From Halomonas sp. M4R1S46 (GTDB lineage: Bacteria; Pseudomonadota; Gammaproteobacteria; Pseudomonadales; Halomonadaceae), in NCBI RefSeq assembly GCF_025725685.1, contig NZ_CP107008.1, forward strand, positions 3,906,001 to 3,970,000: 64,000 bases of DNA, in the 5' to 3' direction. Made by a program: the position numbers and the translations under genes. The notes under the pieces are model-generated. The model made no database searches. It was given only the letters and a program-made list of their open reading frames with translations, and was not told the origin of the DNA. Positions 1 through 8,531 of this stretch are shown here, piece after piece (positions within the stretch are counted from its first letter, which is position 1; the number at the start of each line of letters is the position of its first letter).

Positions 1-456
1 CAGCGCCTTGGCCGGATTGCCGGCATAGACATGGCCGCCGGCCAGGTGCTTGCCCGGGGTCACCACCGCGCCCGCGGCGATGATCACCTCGTCCTCGACC
101 ACGGCGCCGTCCATGACGATGGCGCCCATGCCCACCAGGATGCGGCTGCCCAGGGTGGCCCCGTGCAGGATCGCCTTGTGGCCGATGGTCACGTCGTCGC
201 CGATGGTCAGCGGGAAACCGTCGGGGTTGAAGTCGCTGGCGTGGGTGATGTGCAGCACGCTGCCGTCCTGGACGCTGACCCGTGCGCCGATGCGGATGCG
301 GTGCATGTCGCCGCGGACCACCGCCATCGGCCAGACCGAGCTGTCGTCGCCGAGCACCACGTCGCCCAGCACCACGCTGGCGGGATCGATGTAGACCCGC
401 TCGCCCAGTTGCGGCGTCACGCCCTTCCAGGGCCGGATGACCGTCGAATCACTCAT
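1..456 (-). CDS. Gamma-class carbonic anhydrase family protein (3' end outside window)
   Basis: Left-handed beta-helix hexapeptide-repeat protein of the gamma carbonic anhydrase/YrdA family. The 152 visible codons start with MSDSTVIRPWKG and contain the family patterns VVRGDMHRIRIG, TIGHKAILHGA and GMGAIVMDGA, with the histidines expected to bind the metal. The frame runs off the left edge, so a short C-terminus is missing. The start is the ATG at 454-456. The next gene on the same strand, the sodium symporter, ends 15 bp upstream, so the two may be cotranscribed. Carbonic anhydrase activity is not certain for this family, since many members have unknown function. Confidence 0.9.
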   Translation of the reverse strand, partial: MSDSTVIRPWKGVTPQLGERVYIDPASVVLGDVVLGDDSSVWPMAVVRGDMHRIRIGARVSVQDGSVLHITHASDFNPDGFPLTIGDDVTIGHKAILHGATLGSRILVGMGAIVMDGAVVEDEVIIAAGAVVTPGKHLAGGHVYAGNPAKAL

Positions 457-471
457 CTTGCACCTCGCTTG

Positions 472-1812
472 TCAGATCAGTCCCGAGACCAATACTACCA
501 GCGTCAGCGGGATCGACACCCAGCGCACCAGGAACCGCCACAGGCGAAAGCCGTTGGGCCCGGCGTCCAGGGCACGCAGGGCGACGTGCTCGGGCAGCAC
601 CCAGGCGGCGAAGATCGCGATCAATAGCCCCCCCACCGGCAGGAAGATCTCCGGCGGAATGGTGCTGACCAGGCCGAAGACGTTCATCCCGAACAGCACC
701 CGGAGCTCGGACAGCGTCGAGAAGGACAGCACCGACAGCAGGCCCAGCATCCAGACGGCGATGCCCACCAGCGTCGAGGCCTGGCCACGACCGAGGCCCC
801 AGCCCTGGAGGGTGGCGACCATCGGCTCGGCGAGGTTGATCGAGGAGGTCCAGGTGGCCAGTAGCAGCAGCAGGAAGAACAGCGACAGCCACAGGGCGCC
901 GAAGGGCAGGTCGGCGAAGGCCACCGGCAGGGTCACGAACATCAGGCCGGGCCCCTCGCCGGGGTCCATGCCCTGGGCGAAGACCACCGAGAAGATGGCG
1001 ATGCCGGCCAGCAGTGCCACGGTGACGTCGAGCACCGCGACGCCGGCCGCCGCCCGGGGCAGGCTCTGGTGGTCCGGCATGTAGGCGCCGTAGGCCATCA
1101 GCGCGCAGGCGCCCACCGCCAGGGTGAAGAAGGCATGCCCCATGGCGGCGATCAGCACCGTCGGCGTGACCGCCGCGAGGTCCGGCGTGAACAGCCAGGC
1201 GAGCGCCGGGCCGAAGCCGCTGGTCGTGGCGGCGTGACCGGCCAGCACCAGCAGCAGCAGGTAGAGCAGCGGCATCAGCAGGTTGTTGAGCCGCTCCAGG
1301 CCCTTGGCCACCCCCGCGGCCACCACCATCATGGTCATGGCCAAAAAGAGGGTGTGGTTGAAGGTCATGCGCCCGGGGTCGGCGAGGAAGGCGTCGAAGC
1401 CGGCGCCGATCTCCGCCGCGCCCTGGCCGACGAAGTCGCCGTTGACCGCGGCGACCAGGAACTCGATGGACCAGCCCGAGACCACCGAGTAGAAGGAGAG
1501 GATGCAGAACACCGTGAAGGCCCCGAACAGTCCCAGCCAGCGCCAGTGGGGGCTGCGGCCGGCCTGGGTCGCCAGGTGGCCGAGGGACTGCATCGGGCTG
1601 CGCCGCCCGGCACGACCGATCAGGATCTCGGCCATCATCACCGGCAGGCCCAGCAGCACCACGAAGGCCACGTAGAGGAGCAGGAAGGCCGCACCACCGT
1701 ACTCGCCGGTGATGTAGGGGAAGCGCCAGATGTTGCCCAGCCCCACCGCGGCCCCGGTCACGGCCAGGATGAAGGCGCGTCGGCTGCTCCAGCGCTCCAG
1801 GGTCTCGTTCAT
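472..1812 (-). CDS. Sodium-dependent transporter, SNF/NSS family
   Basis: 446-residue inner-membrane protein of the neurotransmitter:sodium symporter family, which couples Na+ entry to uptake of amino acids or related solutes. The N-terminus has the family signature in TM1 (AVTGAAVGLGNIWRFPY), with the unwound glycine/asparagine region that binds Na+ and substrate. About eleven to twelve hydrophobic segments follow. I chose the ATG at 1810-1812 (MNETLERWSSRRAF) because the signature follows directly. The frame stays open 62 codons further upstream, but that stretch is not membrane-like and overlaps the start of the divergent prlC. The substrate cannot be told from sequence. Confidence 0.92.
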   Translation of the reverse strand: MNETLERWSSRRAFILAVTGAAVGLGNIWRFPYITGEYGGAAFLLLYVAFVVLLGLPVMMAEILIGRAGRRSPMQSLGHLATQAGRSPHWRWLGLFGAFTVFCILSFYSVVSGWSIEFLVAAVNGDFVGQGAAEIGAGFDAFLADPGRMTFNHTLFLAMTMMVVAAGVAKGLERLNNLLMPLLYLLLLVLAGHAATTSGFGPALAWLFTPDLAAVTPTVLIAAMGHAFFTLAVGACALMAYGAYMPDHQSLPRAAAGVAVLDVTVALLAGIAIFSVVFAQGMDPGEGPGLMFVTLPVAFADLPFGALWLSLFFLLLLLATWTSSINLAEPMVATLQGWGLGRGQASTLVGIAVWMLGLLSVLSFSTLSELRVLFGMNVFGLVSTIPPEIFLPVGGLLIAIFAAWVLPEHVALRALDAGPNGFRLWRFLVRWVSIPLTLVVLVSGLI

Positions 1813-1918
1813 CGCTCTGCTCCGGGCGGTCGTTGCAAAGGGCGCAAGCCTAGCACATTGAAACCCGCCCGGGCCGCCCGCATCTAAGGCATGTTTCCCA
1901 TCACGTTTCGAGGTGCGC

Positions 1919-3967
1919 ATGTCCGCAAATCCACTGCTCGACTCCCACTCGCTGCCCCCCTTCGCCGAGATCAGGCCCGAGCAGGTGGTGCCGGCCATCG
2001 AGACCCTGCTGGCCGAGAACCGTCACGCCATCGAGGAGCTGGTGGCTCGCGCCGAACGCGAGCCACCCACCTGGGAAAGCCTGGCGGCGCCCCTGGAGGC
2101 CCTCAACGACCGCCTGTCGAGGGCCTGGTCGCCGGTCTCGCACCTCAACGGCACCATGAACAACGAAGCGCTGCGGGGCGCCTACGAGACGGGCCTAGGG
2201 CTGCTTTCCGAGTACACCACCTGGCTCGGCCAGCACGAGGGCCTGTTCCGCGCCTGGCAGGCGCTGAAGGACGGCCCGGCCTGGGCCGAGCTCGACGAGG
2301 GGCAGCGCCGCAGCGTGGACAACGCCCTGCGTGACTTCCGGCTCGCCGGGGTCGACCTGCCGCCCGCGCAGAAGCAGCGCTACGGCGAGATCAAGGCCCG
2401 CCTGTCGAGCCTCGCCAACGCCTTCTCCAACCAACTGCTGGACGCCACCCAGGCCTGGCAGCTGCACCTCGACGATGCCAGCCGCCTGGCCGGCCTGCCC
2501 GAGAGCGCCCTGGCGACCCTCAAGGCCAACGCCGAGGCCAAGGGACGCGAGGGCTACCGCATCACCCTGGACTTCCCCAGCTTCTTCCCGGTGATGACCC
2601 ACGCCGACGACCGCGCGCTGCGCCGCGAGGTCTACACCGCCTTCGTCACCCGGGCCTCCGACCAGGGCCCCAATGCCGGGCAGTTCGACAACGCCCCGAT
2701 CATGGAGGAGACCCTGGCCCTGCGCCGGGAGCTCGCCGAGCTGCTGGGGTTTGCCACCTACGCCGACTACTCGCTGGCCACCAAGATGGCCGAGTCGCCC
2801 ACCCGAGTGGTTACCTTCCTCGAGGACCTGGCCGAGCGTGCCGTGCCCCAGGCCCGGGAGGAATATGCCGAACTCGCGGCCTTCGCCCGCGACCAGCTGG
2901 GCATGGCCGAGCTCGCGCCCTGGGACGTGGGCTATGCCAGCGAGAAGCTGCGCGAGGCCCGCTACGCCATCTCCGACGAGCAGCTGCGCCCCTACTTCCC
3001 CGCCCCGCGGGTGGTCGACGGCCTGTTCCGGGTGGTCGAGCGACTCTACGGCGTGAGCTTCGAGGAGGACGCCAGGGCGCCGCGCTACCATCCCGACGTG
3101 CGCTACTTCCGCATCATGGAGGCCGGCGCGCCCATCGCCGGCTTCTATCTGGACCTCTATGCCCGGGAGGGCAAGCGCGGCGGCGCCTGGATGGACGAGT
3201 GCCGGGTCCGCCGCCTGGAGGCCGGCGAGCTGCAGCTGCCGGTGGCCTACCTGACCTGCAACTTCACCCGCCCGGTGGGTGACAGGCCCGCCCTGCTGAC
3301 CCATGACGAGGTCACCACCCTCTTCCACGAGTTCGGCCACGGCCTGCACCACATGCTGACCCGCCAGACCGTCGCCGACATCTCCGGCATCAACGGCGTG
3401 GCCTGGGACGCCGTGGAACTGCCCAGCCAGTTCATGGAGAACTTCTGCTGGGAGCGCGAGGGCCTGGACCTGATCGCCGGCCACGTCGAGACCGGTGCGC
3501 CGTTGCCCGAGGCGCTGTTCGAGAAGCTGCTGGCGGCCAAGAACTTCCAGTCGGCCATGGGCATGGTGCGCCAACTGGAGTTCTCGCTGTTCGACTTCCG
3601 CCTGCACCTGGAGGCCGCCGCCCCGTCCGCCGCCGACATCCAGGCGCTGCTCGACGAGGTGCGCGACGGCGTCTCGGTGGTGCCGCGGGCCGACTTCAAC
3701 CGCTTCCAGAACGGTTTCGGACATATCTTCGCCGGCGGCTACGCGGCGGGTTACTACAGTTACAAGTGGGCCGAAGTGCTCTCCGCGGATGCCTGGAGCG
3801 CCTTCGAGGAAGCCGGCATCTTCGATCCCGAGACCGGCCGTCGCTTCCGCACCGAGATCCTCGAGCGGGGCGGCTCCCGGGACGCCGCCGAGCTGTTCCG
3901 CGCCTTTCGCGGGCGCGAGCCCAGCGTCGAGCCGCTGCTGCGCCACAGCGGCATCCGCGCCGCCTGA
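1919..3967 (+). CDS. prlC: Oligopeptidase A, M3 family zinc metallopeptidase
   Basis: 682-residue cytoplasmic M3 metallopeptidase that degrades oligopeptides, including cleaved signal peptides. The zinc motif HEFGH lies near residues 470-474, inside the family pattern TLFHEFGHGLHHML. The C-terminus has the usual GGYAAGYYSYKWAE motif. Length and order match OpdA/PrlC. The ATG at 1919 is used; a GTG two codons upstream is possible. The gene is divergent from the SNF symporter. The last 17 bases of the gene form the start of the 130-bp unit repeated downstream, so its 3' end was included in that duplication. Confidence 0.95.
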   Translation: MSANPLLDSHSLPPFAEIRPEQVVPAIETLLAENRHAIEELVARAEREPPTWESLAAPLEALNDRLSRAWSPVSHLNGTMNNEALRGAYETGLGLLSEYTTWLGQHEGLFRAWQALKDGPAWAELDEGQRRSVDNALRDFRLAGVDLPPAQKQRYGEIKARLSSLANAFSNQLLDATQAWQLHLDDASRLAGLPESALATLKANAEAKGREGYRITLDFPSFFPVMTHADDRALRREVYTAFVTRASDQGPNAGQFDNAPIMEETLALRRELAELLGFATYADYSLATKMAESPTRVVTFLEDLAERAVPQAREEYAELAAFARDQLGMAELAPWDVGYASEKLREARYAISDEQLRPYFPAPRVVDGLFRVVERLYGVSFEEDARAPRYHPDVRYFRIMEAGAPIAGFYLDLYAREGKRGGAWMDECRVRRLEAGELQLPVAYLTCNFTRPVGDRPALLTHDEVTTLFHEFGHGLHHMLTRQTVADISGINGVAWDAVELPSQFMENFCWEREGLDLIAGHVETGAPLPEALFEKLLAAKNFQSAMGMVRQLEFSLFDFRLHLEAAAPSAADIQALLDEVRDGVSVVPRADFNRFQNGFGHIFAGGYAAGYYSYKWAEVLSADAWSAFEEAGIFDPETGRRFRTEILERGGSRDAAELFRAFRGREPSVEPLLRHSGIRAA

Positions 3968-4011
3968 CATGCACCTACACCGCCCCGGCGGCCCCCCATT
4001 CAGGAGCCCCT

Positions 4012-4071
4012 ATGGCCATCCAGAAACGTCTTATCGCCGGAGTCATCTGCCCCCGCTGTGCCGAAAGATGA
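4012..4071 (+). pseudogene. Truncated yheV copy 1 (19 codons)
   Basis: Starts at an ATG with a good AGGAG site and encodes MAIQKRLIAGVICPRCAER before TGA. It matches the first 18 residues of intact yheV, including the first CxxC pair, and then stops where the repeat unit ends. It could still be translated as a micro-peptide, but it most probably marks the tandem duplication. Confidence 0.75.
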
Positions 4072-4141
4072 AACGGCATCGCATCCGCGCCGCCTGACAT
4101 GCACCTACGCCGCCCCGGCGGCCCCCCTTTCAGGAGCCCCT

Positions 4142-4201
4142 ATGGCCATCCAGAAACGTCTTATCGCCGGCGCCACCTCTCCCCGCTGTGCCGCAAGATG
4201 A
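4142..4201 (+). pseudogene. Truncated yheV copy 2 (19 codons)
   Basis: Second repeat unit. It encodes MAIQKRLIAGATSPRCAAR before TGA. The first zinc-ligand cysteine of the CPRC motif has become serine (TSPRC), so this copy is more decayed than copy 1. Confidence 0.72.
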
Positions 4202-4270
4202 AACGGCATCGCATCCGCGCCGCCTGACATGCACATACGCCGCCCCGGCGGCCCCCTTTCAGGAGCCCCC

Positions 4271-4513
4271 ATGGCCATCCAGAAACGTTTTATCGCCGGC
4301 GCCATCTGCCCCCGCTGTGCCGAGATGGATCGCATCCGTGCCTGGGAACAGCACGGCATTCGCTACCGGGATTGCGTCAGCTGTGACTTCTTCGAGCAGT
4401 TGCCCATCGAGGACGAGGCCCTCCCCGAACTCGAGACCCGGGTCAACCGCGAGCGCGAGGAGCCGCACCGCGACGACCTGCAGACCGTGAAGATCCTCGA
4501 CCCCAAGGCATGA
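4271..4513 (+). CDS. yheV: YheV-type putative zinc-ribbon protein
   Basis: 80-residue protein of the YheV family, a small putative zinc ribbon usually found directly after prlC/opdA. Two cysteine pairs (CPRC near residue 13 and CVSC near residue 36) would bind one Zn2+. The C-terminus is acidic and charged. The start is the ATG in the third unit of the 130-bp repeat, preceded by AGGAG. Its biochemical role is unknown in the family. It is the only intact copy of three. Confidence 0.88.
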   Translation: MAIQKRFIAGAICPRCAEMDRIRAWEQHGIRYRDCVSCDFFEQLPIEDEALPELETRVNREREEPHRDDLQTVKILDPKA

Positions 4514-4653
4514 TCCCGAGCCTCGCGGCACCCGGGGCGGGTGCCCGCCCGGCGCCTCCATGCGCGGCTGGCCGCCTCGCCGATGAACGACCTGCACCAG
4601 GCCAGTCGCCTCATGGCTGCCCTGGCGCCCCCGGAGGCCGTCGACTGACGAGC

Positions 4654-4734
4654 GTGCGGATTTCCGCACAGCGAATACCCCCAGGTGTGCGGATCCCCGG
4701 ACGCGCACGCTCGCCGACCTTTCGACCTTGGTCG
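4654..4734 (+). promoter_or_regulatory. Three-palindrome upstream activator array, TAXI copy 1
   Basis: Site 1 is GTGCGGATTTCCGCAC (centre 4661.5), a perfect 7-bp inverted repeat around TT. Site 2 is a degenerate version, GTGCGGATCCCCGGAC (centre 4694.5). Site 3 is a different palindrome, CGACCTTGGTCG (centre 4728.5). The centres are 33 and 34 bp apart, about three helical turns each. The same sites with identical spacing occur upstream of TAXI copy 2. This layout fits binding sites for a sigma-54 enhancer-binding activator of the DctD/NtrC kind (inference). Confidence 0.7.
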
Positions 4735-4780
4735 CAGAAGGGTTTTTCATCCTCCTGAAAACAATCGGCTTTCCCCGTTA

Positions 4781-4795
4781 TGGAACACCTCTTGC
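4781..4795 (+). promoter_or_regulatory. Sigma-54-type -24/-12 promoter, TAXI copy 1
   Basis: TGGAACACCTCTTGC has GG at 4782-4783 and GC at 4794-4795 with exactly ten bases between, plus the TT before GC, as in RpoN promoters. It sits 54 bp downstream of the third palindrome, the same distance as at copy 2. Transcription would start near 4807, about 70 bp before the ATG. Confidence 0.65.
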
Positions 4796-4879
4796 CGCTA
4801 GTCAGGGTGTCGAACGACAGCCGACCCGGCTCCGCCTGGGCCGGCCGAGCACAACCATAACCCGAACGGGAGAAACGCC

Positions 4880-5857
4880 ATGACCACTACCACCCGGATC
4901 CTCACCGGCACGCTGGCCGGCGCCATGCTGATCGCCGGCAGCGCCCAGGCCGATCGCAGCGATTGGCCGCAGAGCTTCACCGTGGGCACCGCCAGCCAGG
5001 GCGGCACCTACTTCGTCTACGGCTCCGGCTGGGCCAACCTGATCGCCGACGAGCTGGGCGTCTCCGGCGGCGGCGAGGTCACCGGCGGCCCCAACCAGAA
5101 CCTGGCCCTGGTGCACACCGGTGACCTGGCCCTGGGCCTGACCACCATGGGCCCGGCCGCCGAGGCACTGGCCGGCGAGAGCCCCCTGGCCCCGGGCGTG
5201 GCGATGGACAACGTCTGTGCGCTCTTCCCGATGTACGAGACGCCCTTCTCCATCGCCACGCTCGCCGACAGCGGCATCGAGTCGATCTCCGACATCCCCG
5301 ACGGCGCCACCATCGGCTTCGGCCCGGCGGCTTCCACCTCCGACACCTACTTCCCGGCCATCCTCGAGGAGCTGGGCGTGAACTTCGAACGCCGCAACGG
5401 CGGCTGGAACGATCTGGGCGGCCAGCTGCAGGACGGCCTGATCGACGTCATCGCCTTCGCCGCCGGCATCCCGATCCCGGCGGTCAGCCAGCTCGAGGTG
5501 CAGACCGACGTCAACATCATCGAGTTCACCGAGGAGGAACAGCAGCAAGTCATCGACGCCTTCCCGGTGTCGCCGTTCCAGATCCCGGCCAGCACCTACC
5601 AGACCCTCGAGGAAGATGCCCGCGCCGTCTCCATGTGGAACTTCACCATCGCCGGCTGCGACCTGCCGGAGGATTTCGTCTACGAAATCACCAAGCTGAG
5701 CATGGAGAACAACGACAAGATGCGCGATATCCATCGCAGCGCCCAGTTCAGCGTGCCGGAGAACATCCAGTACAACACCGTGCTGCCCTTCCACCCGGGC
5801 GCCGTGCGCTGGTACGAGGAGAACGGCTACGAGATCCCCGCCGACCTGAAGCTCTGA
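4880..5857 (+). CDS. TAXI-family TRAP transporter solute receptor, copy 1
   Basis: 325-residue periplasmic substrate-binding protein of the TAXI (TRAP-associated extracytoplasmic immunogenic) family. A Sec signal peptide spans residues 1-24 (MTTTTRILTGTLAGAMLIAG, cleavage near AQA-D). The mature part opens with the family pattern WPQSFTVGTASQGGTYFVYG. From DRSDWPQS to NGYEIP the protein is identical to the second receptor at 16893-17882, while signal peptide and last residues differ. The substrate is unknown; C4-dicarboxylates or other organic acids are plausible from the neighbouring malic enzyme and PDH genes. No intact permease follows, so this copy would have to share the permease at 17990-20179. 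Confidence 0.92.
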   Translation: MTTTTRILTGTLAGAMLIAGSAQADRSDWPQSFTVGTASQGGTYFVYGSGWANLIADELGVSGGGEVTGGPNQNLALVHTGDLALGLTTMGPAAEALAGESPLAPGVAMDNVCALFPMYETPFSIATLADSGIESISDIPDGATIGFGPAASTSDTYFPAILEELGVNFERRNGGWNDLGGQLQDGLIDVIAFAAGIPIPAVSQLEVQTDVNIIEFTEEEQQQVIDAFPVSPFQIPASTYQTLEEDARAVSMWNFTIAGCDLPEDFVYEITKLSMENNDKMRDIHRSAQFSVPENIQYNTVLPFHPGAVRWYEENGYEIPADLKL

Positions 5858-5871
5858 ACCGTTGACCACCC

Positions 5872-5900
5872 GCGATCCCGCGTCCCCGACGCGGGATCGC
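5872..5900 (+). terminator. Hairpin after TAXI copy 1 (mRNA-stabilising or attenuating)
   Basis: Perfect 13-bp stem (GCGATCCCGCGTC and its complement) with a CCC loop, 14 bases after the receptor stop. No T-run follows, only C-rich sequence. It is more likely an intercistronic stem that protects receptor mRNA than a simple terminator. A similar stem follows the other two receptor genes that lead TRAP operons in this window. Confidence 0.6.
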
Positions 5901-5937
5901 CCCCCGCACGTTCGTCCCTCACCCAAGGGTGAGTCCC

Positions 5938-6045
5938 ATGTCCCAGACCCATGCTCCCCGCCACGACGCACACGACGACGAGGACATCCGCCCCGTCGTC
6001 GCCGAGGGCGTAGATGACGATGCCGTGGCATCCAATCGCCGCTGA
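5938..6045 (+). pseudogene. Remnant of TRAP fused permease N-terminus (35 codons)
   Basis: An ATG with weak ribosome site opens a 35-codon frame ending VAEGVDDDAVASNRR-stop. The intact permease downstream of TAXI copy 2 has VADGADDEVVESNRR at the same place, just before its first membrane segment. The copy therefore breaks off at the first transmembrane region and is followed by unrelated sequence leading to maeB. This marks a deletion or insertion junction near 6043. Confidence 0.78.
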
Positions 6046-6224
6046 CCGTCCGTCTATCGTTAATGTCTTCTACATTTCCCATAGGTTTATCGAGCCGAAT
6101 CCGGCGGAAAGGGGAGTGTGGCTCGGCCTGGTGGAAGCCGGTCTGGCAGCAGTTCGAGAGTGCGATCGGCAAGGCGGTCATCAATGCCGCTGTCGCCGCG
6201 AGTGAAAGCAGCGAGGTAAAGCAC
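6046..6224. other. Junction region upstream of maeB
   Basis: Lies between the permease stub and maeB. The maeB frame is open back to 6063, but the encoded 54 residues resemble no part of malic enzyme. A GAGG site at 6213-6216 precedes the ATG at 6225. No convincing sigma-54 or sigma-70 promoter was seen. Confidence 0.45.
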
Positions 6225-8495
<2,271 letters not shown>

Positions 8496-8531
8496 CGAAA
8501 ACAATGCCGACCCAACCAAGGGAGACGATCC

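Larger units (their letters stand above)
3951..4310 (+). repeat. 130-bp tandem repeat (about 2.8 copies) made of prlC 3' end plus yheV 5' end
   Basis: The sequence GCATCCGCGCCGCCTGACAT occurs at 3951, 4081 and 4211, exactly 130 bp apart. Each unit holds the last prlC codons and stop, a ribosome-binding stretch (TTCAGGAGCCCC) and the first codons of yheV. Units one and two end in a premature TGA after 19 codons; unit three runs into the intact yheV. The units differ at scattered positions, so the duplication is not brand new, although it is still easy to see. Confidence 0.93.
4514..4879. other. Intergenic region upstream of TAXI receptor copy 1
   Basis: 366 bp between yheV and the first TAXI gene. 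Its right two thirds hold three palindromes and a sigma-54-type promoter, described separately. The left part (4514-4648) is open in one frame to a TGA at 4646 and reads ...VPARRLHARLAASP.... This is weakly reminiscent of the Fis-type helix-turn-helix end of an activator, but it is too short to call. Confidence 0.5.

Noticed and set aside
3951..4310. Possible CRISPR-like array
   Set aside because: The units are contiguous 130-bp tandem copies containing coding sequence, without unique spacers.
4510..4758. 82-codon frame between yheV and TAXI copy 1
   Set aside because: Overlaps the regulatory palindromes, has no ribosome site and shows no protein-like pattern.
6063..6224. Extended start for malic enzyme at 6063
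   Set aside because: The extra 54 residues do not fit MaeB, cross a rearrangement junction, and the ATG at 6225 has a good ribosome site.
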